From the NCBI GenBank assembly GCA_015069205.1, contig SVIZ01000004.1:96429-160428 (forward strand): a DNA stretch of 64,000 bases, read 5' to 3'. Shown here in pieces: positions 17,604 to 26,121 of the stretch. The position numbers were made by a program, and so were the translations under genes. Origin of the DNA: Oscillospiraceae bacterium. GTDB taxonomy: Bacteria > Bacillota > Clostridia > Saccharofermentanales > Saccharofermentanaceae. Below the pieces are notes generated by a model. That model was not told the DNA's origin and ran no database searches. It saw nothing but the letters and a program-made list of their open reading frames with translations. Position 1 is the stretch's first letter. Every line of letters begins with the position of its first letter.

Positions 17604-19761
17604 CTTCACTCTTCTTGTCTTCTGAAGACTTTTTTGTAGTCTTTCTGGCGTTGGATACGCAGTCTTTGTTGGAGCATCTTGGGTAAGCCTTCTTGCCGAA
17701 ATGCTTCAATACCATATAGGCACCGCATTCAGGGCAAACTTTACCATCGATCGGAAGATCCCATGAAATAAAATCGCAGTTGGGATCAGAACCCTGCTTA
17801 TCACATGTATAGAATGACTTGTTTCTGTATTTCTTGGACTTGTGTACAAGAAGTCCGGATCCGCACTTAGGACATGTACCCTTTGCGTAAACAACGATGT
17901 TCTTTGTGTAATTGCACTCAGGGAAGTTTGAGCATGCGATGAACTTGCCGTATCTTCCTTCTTTATAAACAAGCTCCGCTCCGCACTGCGGGCATACTTC
18001 GCCTGTCTTTTCAGGCTCGAAAGTGATCTTGTCGATCGATTCCTGTGCAGCTTTGATCTGAGTATTGAATTCAGGATAGAAAACATCGAGAACGTGTTCC
18101 CATTCTTCCTTACCTTCTTCTACTTCATCGAGCTTGTTCTCCATTTCAGCTGTAAACGAGAGATCAACTATCTCGCTGAAGTTCTCGGAAAGCATGTTGG
18201 TAACGATCTTGCCGAGATCCGTTATCTGAAGAAGCCTGCCGTTCTTTTCAATATATTTACGGTCAAGGATGGTGGATATGGTAGGAGCATATGTTGATGG
18301 TCTGCCGATACCATATTCTTCAAGAGCCTTGATAAGCGTAGCTTCCGTATAATGCGGCGGCGGAGTCGTGAACTTCTGCATTGATTTAAGGTCAAGAAGT
18401 TCAAGTTTCATGCCGTCTTCAAGCGGAGGAATAGTTGCCTTTCCGTCCTGCTCGTCATTCTTGTTTGTATCTTCAGCGATATCATCGTAAAGAACGAGGA
18501 ATCCCTTGAATGTAACAGTCTCGCCTACTGCTCTGAATACTCTGTTATTGCAGGATGCCTGGCATGTAACTGTATCGAGTTTGCAAGCAGCCATCTGAGT
18601 AGCAAGGAATCTGTCCCAGATAAGCTGATAGAGCTTGTACTGGTCGTTTGAAAGAGAAGATCTGATGTCTCTCGGATCAAGATCAAAGTGTGTAGGTCTG
18701 ATAGCTTCGTGAGCATCCTGGGCAGAGTTCTTATTCTTATACTGTCTCTTAACCGGTGAGCAGTACTCACTGCCAAAACGTGTCTTGATGATGTCTTTAG
18801 CTGCAGCTACAGCTTCTTCTGAAATACGGACAGAGTCAGTTCTGATATAAGATACGAGAGCAGTCTGGCCTGCGCCTGCGATCTCAACACCTTCATAGAG
18901 CTGCTGGGCAATTGACATTGTCTTCTTTGAAGAAAAGCCGAGTCTCTTGGATGCTTCCTGCTGTAATGTTGAAGTCGTAAACGGCGGATACGGATTACGT
19001 TCCTTCTTACCCTTCTTTATTGAATCTACTACCAAAGGTCCGCTGCCTACTGCATCAAGAACTTCCTGTGCGTCTTCAAGGCACTTAAGGTCATCCTTCT
19101 TAACCTTTCCATCGCTCTCCATAACGCCATAGTATCCAAGGACAAACTTATCAGTATTCTTTCCGGGTGTTACAAGAGCCTTGATGAGCCAGTATTCTTC
19201 AGGCTTAAAGGCATCTATCTCCGCATCTCTGTCCATAACGATCTTAGTAGCTACGGACTGCACTCTTCCTGCGGAAAGTCCCTTGCGGATCTTCTTCCAA
19301 AGAAGCGGGCTTAATTCATAACCTACAAGACGGTCAAGGATCCTTCTTGCCTGCTGGGCATTTGCAAGATTCATGTTGATAGATCTGGGATTCTTGATAG
19401 CTTCCTGAACTGCTGACTTTGTAATCTCGTTAAATGTGATCCTGCACTTTGAATCAGGATCGATCTTCAATACCTTGGCAAGATGCCATGCAATAGCTTC
19501 ACCCTCGCGGTCAGGGTCGGTTGCAAGCAAGATCTCGTCGGCATCGGCTGCCAGGAGCTTGAGATCTCTTACGACCTTCTCTTTTCCTTTCATTGTGATA
19601 TATAAAGGCTTGAAGTTATTCTTAACGTCTACGCCGAGATTTCCGGAAGGAAGATCTCTGATATGGCCTAATGAAGCCGAGATAATATAATCGCTGCCAA
19701 GATATCTGCCAATAGTCTTTGACTTGGCAGGAGACTCAACTATTACTAATTTTTTGCCCAT
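17593..19761 (-). CDS. topA: DNA topoisomerase I
   Basis: A 722-residue type IA topoisomerase that relaxes negative supercoils. An N-terminal TOPRIM domain ([13 protein letters not shown] at 6-18; [13 protein letters not shown] at 81-93) is followed by the cleavage domain with active-site Tyr305 in [11 protein letters not shown]. Three C-terminal four-cysteine zinc ribbons follow (CPQCG..., CPKCG..., CPECG...), and the protein ends in a charged tail [13 protein letters not shown]. Start 19761 has GAGGGG upstream; a reading from 19809 adds 16 unrelated residues. It sits between dprA and trmFO, as in many Firmicutes. Confidence 0.97.
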   Translation of the reverse strand: MGKKLVIVESPAKSKTIGRYLGSDYIISASLGHIRDLPSGNLGVDVKNNFKPLYITMKGKEKVVRDLKLLAADADEILLATDPDREGEAIAWHLAKVLKIDPDSKCRITFNEITKSAVQEAIKNPRSINMNLANAQQARRILDRLVGYELSPLLWKKIRKGLSAGRVQSVATKIVMDRDAEIDAFKPEEYWLIKALVTPGKNTDKFVLGYYGVMESDGKVKKDDLKCLEDAQEVLDAVGSGPLVVDSIKKGKKERNPYPPFTTSTLQQEASKRLGFSSKKTMSIAQQLYEGVEIAGAGQTALVSYIRTDSVRISEEAVAAAKDIIKTRFGSEYCSPVKRQYKNKNSAQDAHEAIRPTHFDLDPRDIRSSLSNDQYKLYQLIWDRFLATQMAACKLDTVTCQASCNNRVFRAVGETVTFKGFLVLYDDIAEDTNKNDEQDGKATIPPLEDGMKLELLDLKSMQKFTTPPPHYTEATLIKALEEYGIGRPSTYAPTISTILDRKYIEKNGRLLQITDLGKIVTNMLSENFSEIVDLSFTAEMENKLDEVEEGKEEWEHVLDVFYPEFNTQIKAAQESIDKITFEPEKTGEVCPQCGAELVYKEGRYGKFIACSNFPECNYTKNIVVYAKGTCPKCGSGLLVHKSKKYRNKSFYTCDKQGSDPNCDFISWDLPIDGKVCPECGAYMVLKHFGKKAYPRCSNKDCVSNARKTTKKSSEDKKSEDDE

Positions 19762-19801
19762 GGAGTACCCCTCTATATTTTTAATTAAAAATATATCATC
19801 A

Positions 19802-21043
19802 TTATACAAATGTCAACGAGTACTTCCCTTTATCCTGACATACTGTCCCATTAAGTTCGAGTTCTGTCAACAACTTCGAGACCTTATAAAATGGCAATGT
19901 TGTAAGCACACACAGTTCATCGGCACACATGGGCCTTAGCGTTAATGAATCTTTTATGATCGATTTCCAATTTTCATCCGTAAGAACTTCAGGCTTAACT
20001 CTGGCAAGCTCCCTTAACGCTTCTATATTTGCCTGATCAGAGAAATCATTCTTCAACTGGTCCTGATAGTACAATTCAGCAGGGCAACCCATATCCATCC
20101 TCTTATACATCAGGCTTCTGGCAACACTGTCAATAACTCCTTCAGCATTCAAGAGAACATTCCCGCCGTCTTCAAGCAGTTTTAACCCGCCCATTGCATT
20201 CTCATAGTAAATGTTATTCGGAAGAACAAAAACTTCCTTGCCCTGACCGGCTGCAAAAGAAGCCGTATGAAGTGTTCCTGATACGCTTCCTGCTTCCATA
20301 ACCAGAGTACAATCAGAAAGTCCGGCTATAAGTCTGTTCCTTGACGGGAAATATTGTCTCAGCGGCTTTTGCCCCGGCGGCATTTCTGATATGATCACGC
20401 CTTTATCCCGTATCAACTCATAAATGTCCCTGTTCTTCGGCGGATAAATGTTATCGACGCCTCCTGCAAGCACGGCGATTGTTCCTCCGGAAGTATTAAC
20501 AGATGAGATATGAGCCTGTCGGTCTATCCCGTATGCCATACCTGAAACTATTGCAATTCCCTTCTCTCCCAGCGCCTTGCATATGTTATCTGTAGCATAT
20601 TCAGCATATTTACTTGGGCTTCTGGAACCAACTACAGCAACCGAACCTCCCAAAGTCATTCTCTCAACAATACTGTAATTACCGCCATAGTAGAACACCT
20701 TAGGCATCCCGCTAAGGTATTTCCAATTGTATGGATAGTGTTTGTCGAGACATGAGATAACTCCGATGTTGTTATCCGAAGCAATCTGTTTATATATATT
20801 TGCGATCTTTTCAATATCAGAAAACGAATCAATAAGGCCTTTAACTTTATGAACAGTCTCGGGCTTAAGATCAAAGTTTTCTTTAACTATCTCTTTCAGC
20901 AGGTCTATATTATGCAGGGCGCGGTAATCGTTGATGACATTATGTTCAGTCAGGTCATTTAATGTCTTATAGTTAATATCTGAATTCAGCATCATGGCAG
21001 AATAAAAGAAATCACTATTCACGCTTTCCGTATAATCAAACAT
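19802..21043 (-). CDS. dprA: DNA-processing protein DprA
   Basis: A 413-residue protein that loads RecA on incoming single-stranded DNA during natural transformation. The Rossmann-like core shows VGSRSPSKYAEYATD, IVSGMAYGIDRQAH, LAGGVDNIYPPKN and SEMPPGQKPLRQYFPSRNR, followed by LVMEAGSVSGTLHTA. A C-terminal winged-helix-like domain ends the protein. ATG 21043 overlaps the comM stop by one base (TGATG) and has GAGAGG upstream; a GTG at 21046 is possible. DprA genes are widespread even in bacteria not known to be competent, so competence is not proven. Confidence 0.95.
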   Translation of the reverse strand: MFDYTESVNSDFFYSAMMLNSDINYKTLNDLTEHNVINDYRALHNIDLLKEIVKENFDLKPETVHKVKGLIDSFSDIEKIANIYKQIASDNNIGVISCLDKHYPYNWKYLSGMPKVFYYGGNYSIVERMTLGGSVAVVGSRSPSKYAEYATDNICKALGEKGIAIVSGMAYGIDRQAHISSVNTSGGTIAVLAGGVDNIYPPKNRDIYELIRDKGVIISEMPPGQKPLRQYFPSRNRLIAGLSDCTLVMEAGSVSGTLHTASFAAGQGKEVFVLPNNIYYENAMGGLKLLEDGGNVLLNAEGVIDSVARSLMYKRMDMGCPAELYYQDQLKNDFSDQANIEALRELARVKPEVLTDENWKSIIKDSLTLRPMCADELCVLTTLPFYKVSKLLTELELNGTVCQDKGKYSLTFV

Positions 21044-22563
21044 CACGAACCTCTCTTTCTGAATTGTGCTGCTTCCGAGACATCTTCAACTGTCACGTCA
21101 TCCGCATCCTTGATGTCAGCTATCGTTCTTGCAACTCTTAAAATCCTTGTAAACCCGCGCGCGGAGAAAAAGCCTTTCTCTGAAAGGTCGGAAGCGTACT
21201 TTACGACAACATCAGGTATCCTCATAGCATCCTTTATGTCTGCATCAGGAAAATTCGCATTGAGATATAGTCCGCCATAACGCATATTTTGTTTTTGCCA
21301 GCACCTTTCCACTATCTGTCTATATTCAAGACTCTCCAGACCGGGAGCATCTGTGTATATGCTCGCCATGTCATTACCTGATATTGACCTCATCTCGCTT
21401 ACGATATCTATTCTTTCCATAAACGGACCATTAAGCTTGGATAAATACCTGTTGATCTCATTTACAGTACATCTGCACTTGGAGCCTTTTTCATAGAGTT
21501 GTCCGCATTTGCAAGGATTACCCGTACCAAGAAAAATGAAATCCGAATCAAACGAATAAAGAACTCCCTTTTTGGCCATATGAACTTTTCGCTCTTCCAA
21601 AGGCACTCTTAAAAAATCGAGTACTTCCGTTTTATATAAAGGGAGCTCGTCAGCAAACATGATCCCTTTATTGGCCAAAGCCAACTCACCCGGAGTTACA
21701 GACCGGGTATTTCCAAGCAGCCTTCCCACCGTAGTATTTGGCCCGATCATACGAACAGGCCTGTCAAAAGTGATCTTTGAAGACTCTCCGTCAACTAATT
21801 CATACAGGGAATATACATCTGATAATTCATCACGGCTGAGCTTTGGCAATAACCCGGTCATGATCTTTCCTGCCATTGTCTTCCCACTGCCGGGACTTCC
21901 TAATAAAATAATGTTGTGAAAACCTGCTGCACTGATAAGAAGTGCTCTTTTGGTCTTTTCCTGGCCTTTAAGCAGAGATATGTCAAGATAATCGTCAGCT
22001 GATGACTCCGTCTCTAATTCAAAATCAGTTTCCTTATATTCATTCCCGTCGAAAATCGCATTAAGTTCAGTAAGACTGTTAATACCTTGTCCGTTAAAAC
22101 CTGCTATCGCAGCACTGGATGACTCGCTTTGGGGAATTATCTTGTAATCGAAATCCATATCACGGACAGTCTTAAGCCTGATACATGATCCCGGAGTCAG
22201 TTTAACCTCACCTCCCAAGGACAATTCGCCTTCAGCATATATCTTTGCACCGGTTGGCAGATATAATTGTCCTGAAGCAAACAGAATTCCCATAGCCAAT
22301 GCAAGATCAAAGCCTGTACCGGTCTTTCTCATATAAGCAGGACTGATTCCGACTGTGATATGTCCCTTGGGCATGGTAAAGCCCGCTGATTTAAATGCAG
22401 ACCTTAATCTTCCTTCAGATTCCCTTATCGAAGAATCGCAAAGCCCAATTACAGAGAACGTAGGAATACCCGGCGAGATAGATACTTCGATCAGTGACAG
22501 CGTAGCATCAGAGCCTGATGCAAAACTTGAATATAAAGTGGCAACATTCGGTTTTGAAGTCAT
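21043..22563 (-). CDS. comM: ComM/YifB-family AAA+ helicase-like protein
   Basis: A 506-residue Mg-chelatase-like ATPase. ComM promotes branch migration during integration of transformed DNA in Haemophilus and Vibrio; in Gram-positive bacteria it is usually called YifB. It has an N-terminal Lon-S5-like domain (GLCDSSIRESEGRLRSAF), Walker A GSPGSGKT near the middle, Walker B-type MFADELP, and a C-terminal Mg-chelatase region with RFTRILRVARTIADI-like sequence. Two nested ATGs exist: 22569 is only 2 nt from GGAGG, whereas 22563 is at 8 nt and is preferred. First gene of the run that includes dprA and topA; six TGTNGGT heptamers lie upstream. Confidence 0.93.
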   Translation of the reverse strand: MTSKPNVATLYSSFASGSDATLSLIEVSISPGIPTFSVIGLCDSSIRESEGRLRSAFKSAGFTMPKGHITVGISPAYMRKTGTGFDLALAMGILFASGQLYLPTGAKIYAEGELSLGGEVKLTPGSCIRLKTVRDMDFDYKIIPQSESSSAAIAGFNGQGINSLTELNAIFDGNEYKETDFELETESSADDYLDISLLKGQEKTKRALLISAAGFHNIILLGSPGSGKTMAGKIMTGLLPKLSRDELSDVYSLYELVDGESSKITFDRPVRMIGPNTTVGRLLGNTRSVTPGELALANKGIMFADELPLYKTEVLDFLRVPLEERKVHMAKKGVLYSFDSDFIFLGTGNPCKCGQLYEKGSKCRCTVNEINRYLSKLNGPFMERIDIVSEMRSISGNDMASIYTDAPGLESLEYRQIVERCWQKQNMRYGGLYLNANFPDADIKDAMRIPDVVVKYASDLSEKGFFSARGFTRILRVARTIADIKDADDVTVEDVSEAAQFRKRGS

Positions 22564-22636
22564 GTTCATATCCTCCTTTTAGCATGGAGAATACGCCGTT
22601 TAAGATCAGATTATCAGGGCAAAAACATCGCAAGAA

Positions 22637-22750
22637 ACCGACACGTTTTCCTACAAGATTTCAGACAAAAACCGACAAACCGGACGAATTATTACGAAAA
22701 CCTACAAAAGAGCATACAATCACCTGACAAAAACCGACAAAGAACCAACA
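22637..22750 (-). repeat. Six direct copies of a TGTNGGT-type heptamer in the comM-ychF gap
   Basis: Read on the minus strand (toward comM), heptamers TGTCGGT, TGTAGGA, TGTCGGT, TGTAGGT, TGTCGGT and TGTTGGT lie at plus coordinates 22637-22643, 22649-22655, 22671-22677, 22700-22706, 22733-22739 and 22744-22750. Start-to-start steps are 12, 22, 29, 33 and 11, mostly near multiples of a helical turn. Two copies share an exact 16-bp match, GACAAAAACCGACAAA, at 22664-22679 and 22726-22741. This fills most of the 248-bp gap between the divergent genes. A regulator-binding array is the natural reading. Confidence 0.6.
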
Positions 22751-22755
22751 AAGTA

Positions 22756-22775
22756 TTAGCATTTGAATGTGCTAA
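22756..22775. promoter_or_regulatory. Short inverted repeat upstream of ychF
   Basis: TTAGCA (22756-22761) and TGCTAA (22770-22775) flank 8 nt. The arms equal the outer six bases of CIRCE, but the inner CTC/GAG is absent and the spacing is different, so it is not counted as CIRCE. It sits 37 nt before the ychF ATG, where an operator could act. Confidence 0.35.
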
Positions 22776-22811
22776 AATATGGACGCAAAAAAGAAAATAA
22801 GAGGTACATAT

Positions 22812-23906
22812 ATGAAGCTTGGAATCGTTGGACTTCCTAATGTTGGTAAGAGCACACTCTTTAACGCTATCACAAGAGCCGGTGCCGAAGCTGCAAACTA
22901 TCCCTTCTGCACTATCGAACCTAACGTAGGCGTTGTTTCCGTTCCCGACCAGAGACTCGATAAACTCGCCGAGATCTATAAACCTGAGAAATACACACCC
23001 GCAGTTGTTGAATTCGTTGACATTGCAGGTCTTGTTGCAGGCGCTTCCAAAGGTGAAGGTCTTGGCAACAAGTTCCTTTCAAATATCAGAGAGTGCGATG
23101 CGATCGTTCACGTAGTAAGATGCTTCGACGATCCTGACGTTATCCACGTTAACGGCCATGCCGATCCTGCCGGCGATATCGCTACTATCGACGTTGAGCT
23201 CATCCTCTCTGACCTTGAGATCATGGAAAAGAGGATCGACCGCACAAGGAAGATGATGAAAGGCGGCGACAAGGCATTTGCCAAGGAACTCGCTGTCTAC
23301 GAAAAGATCTACGACTGCCTCGCTGAAGGAAAATCTGCCAGATCACTCACATTTGAAGATGACGAGCTCGAATACACAAGAGATCTCCAGCTTATCTCAA
23401 TGAAGCCTGTTCTCTACTGCGCAAACATTGCAGAAGATGACATCAAGAAAAAAGAAGACATCCCTTATGTAAAGGTAGTTAAGGACATCGCAGCAAAAGA
23501 AGGTTCAGGCGTTGTCGTAATCTCAGCTAAGATTGAGGAAGAATTAGGCGAGCTGTCACCTGAAGACCGTGAGATGTTCCTTGAAGATCTTGGAATCGAG
23601 AGTGCAGGACTTGATCAGATGATCAATGCATCCTACAGCCTTTTAGGTCTTATCTCATTCCTTACAGCAGGACCCAAGGAAGTTCGTGCCTGGACGATCA
23701 AGAAAGGCACCAAAGCTCCCCAAGCTGCAGGAAAGATCCATTCAGACTTTGAAAGAGGCTTTATCAGAGCTGAAGTCGTTGCTTACGATGACCTTATCGC
23801 TAACGGCACTTACAATGCAGCAAAGGAAAAGGGCCTTGTAAGATCAGAAGGTAAAGAATACGTCATGAAGGACGGCGACGTCGTAGTATTCAGATTCAAC
23901 GTCTGA
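22812..23906 (+). CDS. ychF: Ribosome-binding OBG-type ATPase YchF
   Basis: A 364-residue P-loop protein. G1 is [12 protein letters not shown] (residues 6-17), G3 is in [18 protein letters not shown], and the G4 position reads CANIAEDD instead of NKxD, as in YchF proteins, which prefer ATP. The C-terminal TGS domain ends [14 protein letters not shown]. YchF binds ribosomes and is linked to oxidative-stress control; its core function is unsettled. Start 22812 has GAGGT upstream. It is transcribed divergently from comM and followed by a clear terminator. Confidence 0.96.
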   Translation: MKLGIVGLPNVGKSTLFNAITRAGAEAANYPFCTIEPNVGVVSVPDQRLDKLAEIYKPEKYTPAVVEFVDIAGLVAGASKGEGLGNKFLSNIRECDAIVHVVRCFDDPDVIHVNGHADPAGDIATIDVELILSDLEIMEKRIDRTRKMMKGGDKAFAKELAVYEKIYDCLAEGKSARSLTFEDDELEYTRDLQLISMKPVLYCANIAEDDIKKKEDIPYVKVVKDIAAKEGSGVVVISAKIEEELGELSPEDREMFLEDLGIESAGLDQMINASYSLLGLISFLTAGPKEVRAWTIKKGTKAPQAAGKIHSDFERGFIRAEVVAYDDLIANGTYNAAKEKGLVRSEGKEYVMKDGDVVVFRFNV

Positions 23907-23935
23907 TATTTTTTCTAATAAGCAAAAACAGATAT

Positions 23936-23970
23936 AACCCGTGAAGGATCAGCCTTTGCGGGTTTTCTTT
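23936..23970 (+). terminator. Terminator of ychF
   Basis: AACCCG (23936-23941) pairs with CGGGTT (23959-23964), and AAGG/CCTT extends the stem inside; the hairpin is followed by TTCTTTTCG. The stem overlaps the last codons of the convergent DUF308 gene. Confidence 0.85.
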
Positions 23971-24521
23971 TCGTTTCTCTTCATCATGCAAAGGAATATT
24001 GATTCAAGTCCGCTTAATATGAAGCACACACCGGAGAACACGATGATATTGCGTGTTCCGTCAAACGGATTAATGAGTAAGGCAATGCCTGCGATGATCA
24101 AAGCGATGGCAAGACCCAACAAAACAAAACTGTACATATCTTTCTTCCTGAAAAGAAAGATCTCCTGCCTGAGCTTTACGATACCATCGATAATAAAGAA
24201 TATTCCTACAATCGTAGACAGAAGCTGCAAAACAAATTCGCGCTTAATTATGAATACGACACCTATAACCATGATGGCAACAGAATATACGAGCACGATC
24301 TCAGCTCCTGCTGCTTTACCGTAATTCTCTTCCCTGAACTGCTTGATCGAGATAATGTAACCTATCACTTCGGAAAGTCCTGCTACAAACAAAACAACAC
24401 CGAACAATAATCCGATGACACCAGAAGATATCTCCGGGAAAAATATAAAGAAAAAGCCTGTGATAACGGCAAATACGCCGCCGATATAAGAAGGCAATTT
24501 TTTAGTACTCTTAGAATCCAT
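23949..24521 (-). CDS. DUF308/HdeD-like membrane protein
   Basis: A 190-residue protein with six hydrophobic helices arranged as three pairs, short cytoplasmic termini and a basic tail (KRNEKKTRKG). The pattern of small-residue-rich helix pairs such as IGLLFGVVLFVAGLSEVIG and IVGIFFIIDGIVKL is that of the DUF308 (HdeD) family. HdeD is tied to acid resistance in Escherichia coli; no function is established in clostridia. It is the last gene of the polA-coaE run, 19 nt after the SanA-like gene. Confidence 0.82.
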   Translation of the reverse strand: MDSKSTKKLPSYIGGVFAVITGFFFIFFPEISSGVIGLLFGVVLFVAGLSEVIGYIISIKQFREENYGKAAGAEIVLVYSVAIMVIGVVFIIKREFVLQLLSTIVGIFFIIDGIVKLRQEIFLFRKKDMYSFVLLGLAIALIIAGIALLINPFDGTRNIIVFSGVCFILSGLESIFLCMMKRNEKKTRKG

Positions 24522-24540
24522 TATCCCCTACCTCAAATGA

Positions 24541-25209
24541 TCAGTAACCAGGCTTGATCAGCATGAATACAAAATCCTTGCCGCGTGCAATAAATTCTCT
24601 GTAGTAATTATACTGTCTGATAACATAACCTGAATTTATAGCCTCAACACCTACAGATTCTATACCAAAATTACGCGCGTCGTAAACAGAGCGCTCGCAA
24701 TGGAAGCCCGTCGTAACTACTACGGCTGACTTAACATTAAATAATGTAACTGCCCTGAGCATAGAATCGTAAGTGGAAAGCCCCAAAGGATCACATAAGA
24801 TATCGGATTCAGATATGCCTTCATTGATAAGAAATTCCTTCATACAACCGGTCTCGTCGTAATCTTCGGGATTCTCACTGTCACCTGTTACCAGAACATA
24901 ATCGGCACAACCGGTCTTAAATACTGCTGCAGCTGTGCGAAGTCTGTCAGCAAGCATCGGACTTGCAACTCCGCCCTCCCATACAGCACATCCCAATACG
25001 ATGACAGCATCATAATGAGCATCAGAAGAAACTGATGAAGATGTAAATGACTCCAAAGAATAAACATCAGGAGAACTGCTGTTATAAACATGAATATTCA
25101 TCAATCCCAGTGCGGCCACACCAAGAAAGCCGATAATTACCAGCACGAGAAGGAGTTTTAATAAGACCCCGGGCTTCTTACTTGTTATCTTTGTTCCCTG
25201 ATTTTTCAT
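24541..25209 (-). CDS. SanA/YdcF-like DUF218 membrane-anchored protein
   Basis: A 222-residue protein with one N-terminal TM helix (about 14-37) after a basic start, then an extracytoplasmic DUF218 domain with AVIVLGCAVWEGG, SPMLADRLRTA and VLVTGDSENPEDYDE. SanA-type proteins affect envelope permeability and vancomycin sensitivity; the biochemical activity is unknown. Its ATG at 25209 lies inside the end of the upstream small membrane protein gene (32-nt overlap). Confidence 0.85.
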   Translation of the reverse strand: MKNQGTKITSKKPGVLLKLLLVLVIIGFLGVAALGLMNIHVYNSSSPDVYSLESFTSSSVSSDAHYDAVIVLGCAVWEGGVASPMLADRLRTAAAVFKTGCADYVLVTGDSENPEDYDETGCMKEFLINEGISESDILCDPLGLSTYDSMLRAVTLFNVKSAVVVTTGFHCERSVYDARNFGIESVGVEAINSGYVIRQYNYYREFIARGKDFVFMLIKPGY

Positions 25210-25519
25210 TAGCGTGACCGGTATTTTCAGCCATCTGTACTAGTTTTCTGGTCATGAAATAAATAAGTGTGACTGTAAAGATAAACACACATAAAACTGT
25301 TATGTCGGATATAACAACAAATGCAACCGGGAGCCCTTTCATTATCAGCGTGAATACGAATACAAGCAAAGCACCGGAAACATAAACGCCGCAGCATGCT
25401 CTGAAAAAGTTTCTGAACTTTCCTTTGCAGAATTCGCTCTTACCTAAAAACAGATAGATAAGTATTGCAAGGGAAACAGCAAGAAATACAGATGCCGTAA
25501 TGACTGCAGCAGTATTCAT
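25178..25519 (-). CDS. Small three-helix membrane protein, unknown
   Basis: A 113-residue protein with hydrophobic helices at about 5-25, 45-62 and 68-90 and a polar tail rich in Asn, Lys and Glu. I see no family motif. Its ATG overlaps the coaE stop as ATGA, and its end overlaps the next gene by 32 nt, which supports it as a real, coupled gene. Confidence 0.7.
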   Translation of the reverse strand: MNTAAVITASVFLAVSLAILIYLFLGKSEFCKGKFRNFFRACCGVYVSGALLVFVFTLIMKGLPVAFVVISDITVLCVFIFTVTLIYFMTRKLVQMAENTGHANEKSGNKDNK

Positions 25520-26121
25520 ATCCTGATTCCTCTCTCATAAAGCTGTTCGCGGATAAGGACTTCAACCTTATCTTTAAGATCTTCAAGATCCCAGGAATTA
25601 TCGATAGAATGGTCTCCGAGCTCACAGTACTCATCATCAGTCATCTGTACGGCGATCCTGCGCTCTGCTTCTTCCTTTTCCATACCGCGCTTCTGAAGTC
25701 TTGCAAGACGTACATCCTTATCACAGGTTACGACCCAGATCTGATTGCAGAGTTCACGGAATTTATTAACAGGGATCGGCACATCAAGAACGACGCACTT
25801 AGAACCCTTCTCTTTCTCCTTTGCAAGAGTCTCTTCGATCTGCTCGAAAACATGTCTGTGGATGATGTTACTAAGATCATCAAGTTTCTTCTTGTCTCCG
25901 AATGCGATATCAGACATAACGCGTCTGTTAAGAGCCCCGCTTGCCGTAACGACTTTTTTACCAAAGGTTGCAGCAATCTCAGGCATTGCCCTGCCGCCTG
26001 CAGCTGTAACCGATCTGGAGATCTCATCAGCATCAAGGACAAGAAGTCCTCTTTCTGCTAGAAGTCCTGATACAGTGCTCTTGCCGCTTCCAATTCCGCC
26101 TGTAATTCCTAATACAAACAT
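25516..26121 (-). CDS. coaE: Dephospho-CoA kinase
   Basis: A 201-residue P-loop kinase for the last step of coenzyme A synthesis, phosphorylating the ribose 3'-OH of dephospho-CoA. Walker A is GGIGSGKST (residues 8-16), then LDADEISR and VVLDVPI, and a lid region with RLQKRGMEKEEAERRI. Its start overlaps the polA stop by one base (TAATG). polA-coaE proximity is common in Firmicutes. Confidence 0.95.
   Translation of the reverse strand: MFVLGITGGIGSGKSTVSGLLAERGLLVLDADEISRSVTAAGGRAMPEIAATFGKKVVTASGALNRRVMSDIAFGDKKKLDDLSNIIHRHVFEQIEETLAKEKEKGSKCVVLDVPIPVNKFRELCNQIWVVTCDKDVRLARLQKRGMEKEEAERRIAVQMTDDEYCELGDHSIDNSWDLEDLKDKVEVLIREQLYERGIRI

Noticed and set aside
22637..22750. CRISPR-like array
   Set aside because: The repeated unit is only 7 bases (16 in two copies) and the spacing is uneven; no cas gene is present.
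22756..22775. Second CIRCE element before ychF
   Set aside because: Only the outer six bases of each arm fit; the inner CTC/GAG and the 9-base spacing are missing.
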